Below, one piece after another: positions 9,960 to 19,895 of a stretch of 64,000 nucleotides of DNA. Where the stretch lies: positions 105,941-169,940 of the forward strand of contig MEHQ01000893.1 in assembly GCA_008828725.1 (NCBI GenBank), given 5' to 3'. The first letter of the stretch is position 1. Every line of letters starts with the position of its first letter. The DNA is from Saccharina japonica. Taxonomy: Eukaryota > Sar > Phaeophyceae > Laminariales > Laminariaceae. The position numbers and the translations under genes are program-made. The notes below the pieces were generated by a model. The model had not been told where the DNA came from. It did not search any database and worked only from the letters and a program-made list of their open reading frames with translations.

Positions 9960-12689
9960 GTGCGGGAGACAAGCGGGGGGGCAGCAGTTCGTCACGGACG
10001 AGAATGGCGTGCTGCTCCGGAGCAAGGAAGACATCCTCCAGCGATGGGCGGGATTCTTCGGCACCCTCCCCAACACCAAGTCCCCCACCCTGAACCCAGA
10101 CATCGCCGAAAAAGTGACGCAACGACCAGCGACGCGAGCCTCCCGACGGTTGGGAGCGGCGCCAGACCTCGAGGGGGTGGAACGGGCAACGAAAGGCCTG
10201 CAGAACTGGAAGGCACCCGGCCATGACTTCCTCCCTGCCGAGTTGCTCAAGATCGATGACGACGAACCCGTCGTCCTGGAGCGCCTTCATGCCATCCTCG
10301 TCGACGTGTGGAACGGAGGAGAGATCCCGCAAGAGTGGAAGGATGCAACCAACAAAGTACTGTACAAGAAGGGCGACCGATCCAACTGCAACAACTTCAG
10401 GGGGATCTCGCTACTATCGCACGTAGGCAAGGTCCCCGCCAAACTCATCACCAACCGCCTAAGCGTCTTCTGTGAAGCCAACAACATCCTCCCGGAGGAA
10501 CAGTGCGGCTTTCGACCTGGTCGATCCACAGTATGCATGCTGTTCGTCGTGCGCCGACTCCAGGAACTAGGACGGAGAAGGAGAATACCGCTCTACATGT
10601 GCTTCGTCGACCTACAGAAGGCCTATGACTCGGTGGACCGAGAGCTGCTATGGAAGGTGCTGGCCAGGGCCGGGGTTCCTGCGGAGAAGGTCGCCGTCAT
10701 CCGCCAATTCCACGACGGAATGCGGGCCCGGGTGCGCATGGACGATGGAGAACTGTCAGACTGGCTCCAGGTCACGCAAGGCTTGCGACAAGGGTGTGTG
10801 CTGTCCCCACTGCTGTTCAACGTTTTCTTCGCCGCGGCCCTAGAGGTCGTTATCGTACGATTCAGCGAGGACGATGGTATCATGCAGAACCTAGTGCTAC
10901 TGAAGGAGGAGACGGGAGCGGGGACGAAGACACCACTCGACCGCGTACGGAGGGCGGTGTGGGGGATGCTGTATGCCGATGACGCCGGCGTTGTATCGAG
11001 GTCCGCCGACGGACTGGCGAGGATGATGACCATTATCGTGCAGGTGTTTGGGGAGTTCGGGCTGACGGTGTCGGAGAAGAAGACGGAGACTCTCCTGATG
11101 CGCGTAAAGGAGAAGCAGCCAACACCGCCCCCGCCACCGCTGATCATCGAAGCAGCGGGGCAGAGATACACCCAAACCCACGAGTTCCGGTACCTGGGCG
11201 GCCTCGTCAACGAACATGGCGACCTCACCCGGGAGATCAACTTCAGGAGCAGAGCAGCGTCGGCGTGCGTCAGGAGGTATGGCCCGGAGCTCTTCGATAG
11301 GCCGGGAGCACCATTTCGACTCAAGGCCCGCCTGTTTCAAGCGAAGGCGATAGAGGCACTGCTGTACGGTTGCATGACATAGGCCCCACGTCGCGACCAC
11401 TACCGACTGCTGCGGACGATACACCACCGGCTGCTGCTGCGAGGTATTGGGTACCAGCGCAAGCAAGGCACCTACCGGCAGCTGTCCTACGCCCAGGCCC
11501 TGAAGAGGGTCGGGTGCCAGAGCGTGGAAGCCACTGTCCGGCAGCGGCGCCTGCTGTTCGCGGGGGCCGTGGCAAGGCAGCCAGACGGTCGAATCCCGAA
11601 ACGACTGATGTTCGGGGAGCTGGTGGGGGGGAAGGACCCGGGCGCGGGGTGCCCGGAGCGGAACTGGCAGACGTGCCTGAAGGACGACTTCAAGGCGTTC
11701 GGAGCTACGCACGGCTCTACGGACGACCAGAGACGTGTCTTCGGAGTCCCGAATTCAGTTTGGACGGAAGCAGCGAAGGTAAAGGGAGGAAGGCAGTGGT
11801 ATAAGGGAGTGCTGCAGGGAGCTGAGAGGTTTATGACCTCCTGGCACAAGGAAGAAGAGGAGGCTAGCCGGAAACGAGCGACCGAGCGAGAAAAAGAGCG
11901 CAGCAACAACAAAGAGACACCAAGAACCAACGGGACGGGAGGGGTGCGGAAGAAGGGCGAATCGGCGAGGGAAGGAAACAAGCGAGAAATGGCGGACCGA
12001 GTGGCGCGATATGTGCCGGATTGACTGTCCTGGATTGTTTGTTTGTTTGTTTGTTTGTTTTGTTCTTTTTACCCCTCCCCCCCACCGCCGCACCATTGCA
12101 CCACCCCCTCGGGATGACGTGTCAATGTGTTGTCTCTGCGGTCTTGTTTGTGTGAGTGTTTGCTTGTACTTTTGACTTGTCTCTTTGTCTTTGTCTTCGT
12201 CTTTTTCCCTTCGTTGCTTTTGACCTTTTGCAGTTACACTGCTCGCAGGCCGGGGGTACATCAGTCACACGGGACCATAGTTCCCTTCCCCCGTATCATG
12301 TCTGCGTTTATAATCGGGGTGGAGGACTCGATTTGTTTGCCTGACCGGCGTGAACCCGGCACGGAACACCCCGGCATTATAGGGGCACCAAGATAGAATC
12401 AGGGGGCGTGTACCCCCGATTGGTGATGTTGACCTTTCCAGTTTTATTTTTACCTTCACATAGCGTGTAGAGGGGAGCGGAGGGCTCCAGACTATCTGTT
12501 TTTGACTGGCTTTGATCGCTTTGCGGACCCTTCGGGTTCCACTTTTATTTCAGTATACCTTTTTTGGGTAAGTTAGCCTGTGACCACGGGAATCGACCGT
12601 GTCAAGTGTTGGATTATTAATAGTACGGGCAGATGGAGGTACTGGATAGAGAGACCGGCACGGTTTTTAATGTGAAGACAACAACAACA
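9960..12689 (+). mobile_element. 5'-truncated non-LTR retrotransposon (LINE)
   Basis: The insertion is bounded by ACTCG at 9955-9959 and 12690-12694, a likely 5-bp target duplication. The uninterrupted site is visible in the solitary foldback element (TATCCTCAATACTCC running straight into TTACTTTACTCC near 17717-17745), so both borders are well defined. The left end begins inside the coding region, just before the reverse transcriptase domain, with no endonuclease domain: a classic 5' truncation. The 3' end follows a 665-bp untranslated region (12025-12689), which contains a (TTTG)n stretch near 12037-12060, and ends in an (ACA)n tail rather than poly-A, as in RTE-, CR1- or I-type elements. 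Confidence 0.85.
9961..12024 (+). pseudogene. Reverse transcriptase ORF of the LINE, interrupted by one amber stop
   Basis: A single frame runs from the truncated 5' border to the TGA at 12022-12024, broken only by TAG at 11380-11382. Reverse transcriptase landmarks appear in order: [13 protein letters not shown], the GFRPGRST finger motif (about 10507-10530), [13 protein letters not shown] (motif A, with the catalytic Asp), [15 protein letters not shown] (motif B), and [11 protein letters not shown] (motif C, catalytic Asp pair at 10978-10983). After the domain comes the LYGC-T-W block common to RTE- and Jockey-like proteins; the stop falls where Trp is expected. The downstream part is Arg/Lys/Glu-rich. 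No RNase H or zinc-knuckle domain is evident. It is missing its N-terminal endonuclease and so cannot be autonomous. The exact clade is not resolved. Confidence 0.85.
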
Positions 12690-12985
12690 ACTCGTTACTT
12701 TATACTCCAAGGTACTCGGAGCATCTGTGGTCGCTTTGGCAGCGAAGAATACTGCTGTGCTGCTGTGCGGTACGAACAAAAAATGTGTTACCCAGCCTGG
12801 GGTGCAATGTGCAGTTTTATTTTCGGTCGGTGCTGCTGCTATTTCAGTGCTGCTATGTACGCTCGTGCGTACACTGCTTCATGTTTCTGTAGTTTCTACA
12901 GCAGTAGTACTTCTTGCATCATTGGCAGGTCGTTTTGTTTGGCTTCCAAGTTCCAAGTGACCAAGTGTGTATGTGCCACAAACAG

Positions 12986-13157
12986 TACAGGACACCTAAT
13001 AAGAAACAGGAAATCTGTTCCAGGCTGGGTTTCTTATTCGAGAGAGGGTGATTTATTCACTAGTTTCAAGATAACGACTCCAGAATTTCTTATTTCGCTT
13101 GAAATCTCAGCCTGGCTTTCATATTATAATAGCTTGTTTCTTATCAGGTGTCCTGTA
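12986..13157. mobile_element. MITE family E, copy 1 (mariner-like ends)
   Basis: The element runs from TACAGGACACCTAATAAGAA to TTCTTATCAGGTGTCCTGTA, with about 21 of 22 bases matching in the inverted ends and TA at both borders. The interior repeats TTTCTTATT and CAGCCTGG motifs in inverted order. It is 172 bp, with no coding capacity. TA borders suggest Tc1/mariner-type mobilisation. Confidence 0.75.
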
Positions 13158-13785
13158 ATACAACAGCAGTAGCAGTACTCGTACCTGTTTTTAATTTGGC
13201 CACCGGCATTTTCGCCATACGAACCCTCCGACCTTCTCGACATGCGTACCGCGCAACTAACTTCGGAGCAAAACTCATGGCTTTGGAAGGTATCGTCGAG
13301 GGAAAATGGCAACACAGGTGCAGCAGGCATGCTCGCGTCCCTGCTGCTGTGTTGTATCCCACAGTATGCCATGATGTACGCCATACGCACATATCTCTAA
13401 TGCAAGTAGTGATGCACCATGCGTTTTACAGCAGCAGTGATCTTGCAAACCCGTGCTACATAGATTGGAAACCAGGACGCATTTATCATCCAGCTACATA
13501 CTGCACTGCAAGGTTACGGGGCAGCCTATAAACTCGCATGCTGAGCTTTCCCCCGGCAAAACGAGGAGAGCGAGGAGCCGAAGATTTTGTTTCTGCGGTT
13601 CGATTTTGAAAAAAAAAAACGGGTTTCAATTGGTTCTAGAGGCGTTACGACTGGCATTCAAAAAAAGAGAGCGTTGGGAGGGAGGTGGGAGGTGGAAGGG
13701 GTTGGAAGCACTGCTCTCTGCGCCTGCTGTTCACACATCAGCAAGCTTCCAACAAGATACACAACAAAGCACCGACCGAAGACCA

Positions 13786-15822
13786 ATGCATCGACGGTTG
13801 AAGCTGAGGGATGATTTCCCGACGTCGGCGGACGAGTACACTAAGCCAGTGGAACGACTTCTACAGCTCAGACGGGCAGAACTGAACACGGCCTGGGAAG
13901 AGATTGAAGACGGGTGGACCGCTAACAGCGCGGGCATGGCAAGGTTTGGACTCGCCGCTCGAACAGACGACCAAGATGTAATTAAGCTGAATGTTGGCGG
14001 CTCGAACGTTACCGTGTACTGGCACCTCCTCGCAGAGGCCGAGGGGTTCAAGGATTCAATCCTGGGCGCCTTGCTCGAGGGAGTCTGGGGCGAGGGGCGG
14101 ATTCCCCGAGATGCCGAAGGCCGCATCATGCTTGACGAGTCCCCTGCGTGCATAAAATGCATAATCCGCCTAATGCTTACTGGCCGTGCGAACGCAGGAG
14201 CGCAGGGAGAACCGGAGAGTGCGGCGCGCTCTATGGTAGCCGTCGACGAGGCACCATGCCTTGTGTGCACCGCACACGTGATGGGACTGCCGGGATACGT
14301 GCCGATTCATCCTGACTTCCCGTGCGTGAATGGAGGCAGCACCACCTTGGAGCCGTTTGAAATCGCTCCGTTTTTTAACGAGATGCGGGCTTGGGTTGAG
14401 GGTTCGAACGAGGAAATGACACTGATCTACCGCGCTTCCCGGGATGGTTTCGGTAGGGAAACGTTCAGAGCTAGCTGCACCAAGAACAGTCCAAAGACGT
14501 TCTCCCTTATTCGGGTGAGTTCGGGCCAAGAAAGCGAAGACAGCGACAGCGTCGTTGGGGTCTACCATAATTCTCCTTGGAGCCAAGCCGTACGGACTGG
14601 CCAATTCATTGCTAAAGAAACCTTTTTGTTCGCGCTCAAGGACGGTATTTCCACCGAGAAAGGTCTCTGTAAGCGTACCAAGTGGCATCCGACCCCTGGC
14701 TACGAGTGCGATCGCTTCAACGTGCCTCGATGTGATGGTCCCTACATCGGGGAAGACGACTTGGTTACCAAATTCGACCCGACATCGGGGAGCTGTACCC
14801 TTCAGACAAACTATGACGAATCTCACTTTCCGGCCGGCTCCAGTCCCCTGTTCGATGCATTGAACGGAAAAAAGGTCGTCGAGATTGAGGTCTACCGCTA
14901 CTCGCCGCCAGCTACAGGCCGCTCGAGGCTCGCTTCACGCGCTACCATCCCCGCACCCACCGTCACCGAACCGGGTGGCGACGTCTTGACCGATGTGGAA
15001 GCCGACGACATCGATTGGTTCGGCAAGTCGATCGCAAGCTCGCTCATGGAGGAGCGGGTGATCCTCAATCTTGCCGTGAAGGAGATGGAAGCGGCAGGGG
15101 CAAGGGTGTCCGCTGCTGTTGGCGCCCTCGAAACCGTGTACGGTCCGAGCGTGGCGGCGGGCGGGCAGGATGCAGTCGTGGAGCTCAACGTACGTGGAAT
15201 GAGGATGACAACACTGCGCTCCACACTGCAGGCCTGCCCGCGCTCGGCCCTCGCCGCCATGTTCGACGAAGACAGATGGCCAGCCACCGACAACGACAAG
15301 GACGAACACGGGAGGCGGTTGGTCGACTGTGACCCGATCTGTTTCTCCAAGATCCTCGAGGTGCTGCGGATGAGGAAACGCTCTTCGTGGAGTGCAGGCG
15401 TGACACCCGAAGAACAGGAGGGGTCCAGCGGCCAGTGCCGGGGTGCTGTCTCGGTCAAGACAGCCAACGTAAAGGCCTTCCGTGAAGCCGTCCAGATGTA
15501 CTTCCCGGGGTGCGAGAGCTTCATCTTGGGCCTGTGCAGCGTAAATACCACCGCGGCAGTTTGGTGAGTTTCCTTTTGCGAGCGGTTGTTGCGAATCGAA
15601 TTAAAATGAGCGATGTCAGGGATACGGTGTGCAGTAGGCAGGCCAATAAGGGAGGCGGGTGGTGGCGTTTTAGGAATAGACGACCTTCATATCTGTTGCG
15701 TGAGTAGTAGTCGCAGATGGGGTTTTATGCTTGTGTCTCTTTTTTGTGTATCCGTTAGGAGAATCAGACCGCCCCCTGTCGTTGAGCCGACCCAGCTCAG
15801 CGCTGAGGACTACCTGGTGTAG
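13786..15822 (+). CDS. BTB/T1-TLD-BTB/T1 protein, two exons (13786-15563, 15759-15822)
   Basis: The joined exons give 613 residues. From the Met at 13786, a Glu-rich lead is followed by a first KCTD-like T1/BTB domain (about residues 65-140: VIKLNVGG, DSILGALL, DEGRIMLDESP-type motifs). A TLD-like region follows (about residues 205-385: LIYRASRDGFGRETF, then SVVGVYHNSPW and TFLFAL), and a second T1/BTB (about 460-530: VVELNVRG, ALAAMFDEDRW, LVDCDPICFSKIL). T1/BTB domains form oligomers and often recruit cullin-3; TLD domains are linked to oxidative-stress protection and V-ATPase regulation. The specific role here is unknown. The frame appears to stop at TGA 15565-15567, but that TGA lies in a donor (TTTG|GTGAGT). 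Splicing to the acceptor TCCGTTAG at 15758 restores TGG and adds 20 residues ending AEDYLV before TAG. The ORF is open upstream to 13453, but 13786 is the first Met leading into recognisable sequence; the start is an inference. Confidence 0.8.
15564..15758 (+). other. Intron of the BTB-TLD-BTB gene
   Basis: The donor is G|GTGAGT and the acceptor follows the pyrimidine-rich GTGTCTCTTTTTTGTG...CCGTTAG. It is a phase 2 intron of 195 nt, far shorter than those of the RGS gene. Confidence 0.75.
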
Positions 15823-17050
15823 TGCTGTACGACCTACATATTTTAGTGAAACCGTTACGGGACGCACGCTTCTATCCAAGACCGGGGACTATGTCGGGCC
15901 CGAACGCCCCTGACCAGACATGAATCACTCGACACCCACTAAGCCGGGACTAGGTTTCTTCCTTTACATCAACAGCGAGATTTCGTCTCTTACTATTTTT
16001 TAGGAGTAGTACGTACGCCTGAACCAACTATGAACAACAGGGTTCCACGAGTATCGATACAACCCTACTATTAGGGGCGACCTTAGTAAATAGGACCATA
16101 TATTGTCAGTAAAAATAGGTAAATATATAGGTTTTTGTGTGTACCGTGGGTCCTATTTACTACATTAGCCCACCCCGTAATAGAGTCTCGTTGCTCCTAT
16201 GTTGCCTGGTATTATATAGGCGCGATAGCATCACCCGCCAGCATAGAGTCAACTGTATTCGTGACTGAAGGTTATGTTCACATGCTCGCCCGCAACCGCA
16301 GCACGGCCAGATACAAAATATAACCGAGAAGCAACTCCCCTGGATTATATACCCAGGGCCGACGAGAAGATTGTACGAGTACAACATTGTTTTGGATTTC
16401 GATCTGTGACACAACAATGTTATACGTAGCACTGCTTTGAATGACGTATAAAGGCCGGGAATTAACGGGGTACAGGTACGGGGATCGTGTTTGTAGTACT
16501 TGGGAGGCGTATCTTAGAACTTTACGACAACTCGTACCTGCCGGTAAACGCTGGATGAAAAGCAAACAGACGACCTGACGAACGAACCAGCGAACGGACG
16601 GTGGTGGTATCTATTGTGTCTGCTTACAGTCGAGGGGGCGCTGCTAAGATCTGACTGGAGCTCGCCAAATCAGCTCCACACCACCATCACTAGCATGCAG
16701 TCCCGCGACTGTATAGAGGGCGGTGAGAGATAAAGACTCGCTTCAATACGAAATTCCTCCGTTCGGCCGTTTGGTATGCTTCCGAGAGATTTTCAGTCGA
16801 ATCTAAATCTTTCGAACATACTTGTTTTTTTACCGTACGTCCAAACAGTGCTTGCACCGGAAAGCGCGTGTGATTGTGTCGGATGTACTCGTACTCGAGC
16901 GTTACATGGGATGTCATGTGCCCACCATGCCCCCGAGTAGACTCAAGTACAGCTGTGCAAAGTAACGGCGCAGCCGAGGTGATATGACGATGCAGCTACC
17001 GGTATAAATACATGTATAAAATTGCAGGCTGAAGCTTGCAGAGCGCTCGA
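15823..17050. other. Intergenic, no recognisable gene
   Basis: Apart from a family F MITE (16069-16182) I see no coding signal. Confidence 0.5.
16069..16182. mobile_element. MITE family F, copy 1
   Basis: The inner motifs AGTAAATAGGACC and GGGTCCTATTTACT form inverted repeats around AAAATAGGTAAATATATAGG and a TGTGTGTACCGTGGGTCC block shared with copies at 37.4, 40.2, 47.5 and 50.1 kb. Confidence 0.5.
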
Positions 17051-17058
17051 CAGCTTTT
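17051..17058 (+). other. Left target-site duplication CAGCTTTT
   Basis: CAGCTTTT immediately precedes CACAGATGCTCC at 17059 and is repeated immediately after CATCTGTG at 17768-17775. Confidence 0.9.
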
Positions 17059-17767
17059 CACAGATGCTCCGAGTATACTCGATACTCCGAGTATACTCGG
17101 AGTATCGAGTATTTTTCGTACTCCGAGTACTGAGAGTATTAGAATACTGGTGGCCTAAATACTCGGAGTACTTGGAGTATGAGCAGTACTGAAGGCCCAA
17201 ATACTCCGAGTACTGGGAGTATGAGCAGCACTTATCCTCGAGTACAAGCAGTACCCGGAGTACAAACATCTAAATCACTCGGAGTACTCCGAGTATCGGG
17301 AGTATTGAACACCGAAATACTTCAGCATTGGAGTAAAATACTCCGAGTAATACTCTAACCCGGAATGCCTCGGAGTACATAACCCCGAAACACTCCGAGT
17401 ATTACTTGTACCTCGGAGTATGAAACCCTGAAATACTCCGAGTTTTGAAAGTATTAGCAGTACGAAATGCCGAAATACTCCGAGTACTCAAAGTACGAGC
17501 AGTACAGGATCCCTAAATACTCCGAGTACAGAAAGTATTCCGCAGTATCGAACCCCAAAATACTCTGAGTACAGCAGTATTCCGGAGTATCGAACCCCGA
17601 AATACTCCGAGTACAAGCAGTATCGAGAGTGTTCATACCCGGAATACTCCGAGTACGAGCAGTATCCCGGAGTATCGAACCCCGAAATAGTCCGAGTACA
17701 CGAAGTACCTGAAGTATTTTATCCTCAATACTCCTTACTTTACTCCGAGGTACTCAGAGCATCTGTG
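17059..17767. mobile_element. Solitary hAT-like foldback element
   Basis: This 709-bp element is bounded by CACAGATGCTCCGAGTA and TACTCAGAGCATCTGTG (16 of 17 positions inverted-repeat) and flanked by the perfect 8-bp duplication CAGCTTTT. The interior consists of dozens of variants of ACTCCGAGTACT, GAGTATCGAACCCCGAAATA and similar palindromes. There is no transposase. It serves as the empty-site reference for the LINE insertion at 9960 and as the single-unit reference for the composite at 9220-12729. Confidence 0.9.
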
Positions 17768-17785
17768 CAGCTTTTCTTAGACGTA

Positions 17786-18000
17786 GATTTGAGCCTTTTT
17801 CGCGATATCTCGCGATGAGGTCCACCCGGCAGCCCGCAACTCCCTCATCGTGCTCGCCGACCCCTGTTCTGCCTACCCTGCAAGGGCGGCCTCGGCCGTG
17901 TCCAACACGAGGCTCACGGGGGTAGGTTTGTTTGAGGATATCTTGCCTCTTTATCGCAGGCTCGCCATGCGAACGTACGTCGTATTTATTTTCTGACAGT
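17786..18000 (+). other. Orphan open frame beside the foldback element
   Basis: A frame from about 17786 reads a protein-like series (ISRDEVHPAARNSLIVLADP, then TGVGLFEDILPLYRRLAMR) with G/C-rich third positions and stops at TGA about 17998. There is no good start codon; a possible donor GGGG|GTAGGT lies near 17919. I do not recognise it. It may be an exon or a transposon remnant. Confidence 0.25.
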
Positions 18001-18883
18001 CCAGTGCGAGATGATTCCCCCCTGTTCTGGACCTTGCGAGATCCCCAAAAATGTCTACCGCATGCGCCCCTCAGGAGCGTGTCGGGACTTTTTCTCGCGA
18101 GGCGGTGAACGCCTTCGGTTGATTTATAGGTTAACGTGCTCGCCGGCCTGGTGCGTACCGGGCAGGGCCTCGCGTGCGCTCGTGGGGCGTGAACATGCGG
18201 GCGGTTCAAGCTGCAAAACGTTAATCGAGAGGTTACTTTCTTTTCTTGAAAAAGTGGTTCCGAATGCTATTATTATTCCGGTATACGTATACTCGTATAT
18301 ACGTACGTAATTAATTTATAGTTATCCCATGATCTACACGCAAGATCCAACCTTCCGTTTTTGTGTTGACGATGCTTTACTTGGTTTTTATGGAGTATTT
18401 ACCTCTGATACACGTACGTACCGTACGTACCAGCACCGCGACAGCTCAGTGCATACACAGCAGCAGCAGCAGTAGTATCAGGTACCAGTGTCACATGATG
18501 TGTGGTATATATGTACATATAATATGTACGTACGTTGTATAGTTTGTTGCTGCTCGATCGTAGCATACGAGTATGCTCGTAGTGCCCCGGTACTGCTGCT
18601 GTAGTGAGTACTAACTGTTATAAATACCAGTATGTTTATTTCGGTACTGCAAAAATACGTATATACCAGATATATGCAAGTGGATCTCTCTGTAATGTGT
18701 GTGTATGTGTAGAGGTTTTTCTCTTGTTTGATGTTTGCTGCTGCTACTGCTGTGTTCGACATTGTACACACCTGCCACCCCAGGTGTTCTTCAGTACAGC
18801 AGTAGTAGTAGTACTTACGGTCAATATGTTTTCATTGTTAATACATACGGTACGCATGAAACTTTGTTTTTCAAGTACAGCAG

Positions 18884-19047
18884 TACGGGACGGAAATGAG
18901 AACCCAGCCTGAGATTTGCTAGGGAATAAGAAATTCGGGAACCGTTCTATGAAGTTAGTGTCGTAGGACGCACCCTCTCTCAAATATATAAGAAACCCAG
19001 CCTTAATTGGAATTTTTGTTTCTCGTTATACTAGTAGGTGTTCTGTA
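18884..19047. mobile_element. MITE family E, copy 2
   Basis: The right end TAGTAGGTGTTCTGTA and internal blocks (CAGCCTGAGATTTGCTAG, AATAAGAAATTCGGGA, CACCCTCTCTCAAATA) match copy 5 at 48.8 kb. The left end is degraded. Confidence 0.5.
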
Positions 19048-19794
19048 GTACACCCCTTGGCAGTAAAGTCGCTTTTGTTCGCCCTAAGCTTTCCTTTTTG
19101 TATTCTACCTCTACGCTTCGCCGTTACGGGCATTGCGCGAAGCCGCAGGCGGGCGTCAGCCCGCCGCGGCGAAGCCCCCCTTGTTCCTGGTGTATTTGTA
19201 GCGCTGTTTATAGTAGGCCGTTTGGAAGTGAGGCTGGCTTTGAGACTTTTGTTTTTTGTAAAAGTACTTCGTCATCTACTGTATAGTCCCTGTTTTTTTT
19301 TTTTTGGTTTTCCGCGGCGGAATTTGCCGGCCGATGGACAGTACGTACTATTTCCCCTCATGCCAATGGAAATCGGAGCCAAAATGTCATGAAATGCCCG
19401 AAGGGAGCCAAAGGTGTCGCGAGCTCCGCTCGCAGTGAGCCTCTCGAGGTGATAAGTAAGCCGGCATCGAAGGAAAGCATGGTACTCGCGCACTACACGG
19501 TGACAAAGGAGGGGTATGTATGTGTCCTGGTACGTTTAGAGATGGGCAAGCGGTAAGGCACGAGACACGGGTCGCGAGTTTCGAACACAAGACGAATGCG
19601 TGAACCAAAAAGCACGTCCCGGTCAGCCCTCGGAGAGATCACTGCCTGTATATTACATATTGGTACAACAGCAGTAGCACATATATGCCCGTCGGCGACC
19701 TTTATAACCGTGTAGGATAAGGGGTAGCGTGTGTTTGGCCAACTATATCTGTGACTGCCGTGGTTCCCTTTGCTGAGGAAACTCCCCAATAAGG

Positions 19795-19895
19795 CATACG
19801 CCTTGTAAGGCACGCCTTATAAGGCACATGCCTTGTAAGGCATTCCTTAGCTGAAGAAACTGCCCAATAAGGCATACGCCTTATAAGGCGCATGC
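19795..19895. repeat. Palindromic tandem repeat around AAGGCATACGCCTTATAAGG
   Basis: Alternating AAGGCATACGCCTTGT, AAGGCACGCCTTAT and AAGGCACATGCCTTGT units are each nearly self-complementary, in two clusters separated by about 25 bp. No function is apparent. Confidence 0.6.

Larger units (their letters stand above)
9220..12729. mobile_element. Composite hAT-like foldback element (two units moved as one)
   Basis: The outer ends are CACAGATGCTCCGAGTA (9220) and the inverted GGAGCATCTGTG (ending 12729), flanked by the perfect 8-bp duplication GTCGCTTT. Inside lie two element units in the same orientation: 9220-9560, with its own right end GGGAGCATCTGTG, and 9638-12729, with a slightly degraded left end CAAAGATGCTCC. 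A 77-bp spacer (9561-9637) separates them. Both units are filled with variants of the palindromic motif ACTCCGAGTACT. No target duplication flanks the inner ends, so the pair appears to have transposed as one piece. The second unit was later split by a non-LTR retrotransposon (9960-12689). No transposase is present. Confidence 0.8.
9638..12729. mobile_element. Right unit of the composite foldback element, split by a LINE
   Basis: The left end is CAAAGATGCTCC and the right end GGAGCATCTGTG. The internal right half matches the solitary element (17059-17767) almost base for base up to AAGTATTTTATCTTCAATAC, and resumes after the retrotransposon with TTACTTTATACTCCAAGGTA. Without the insertion it would be about 360 bp. 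Confidence 0.7.

Noticed and set aside
9573-10250. 225-residue minus-strand frame
   Set aside because: It is the complement of the foldback palindromes and of the RT coding region.
15565-15567. TGA as the end of the BTB-TLD-BTB protein
   Set aside because: It overlaps a consensus donor GTGAGT, and a good acceptor 195 nt on restores the frame exactly; I prefer the spliced end but transcripts are needed.
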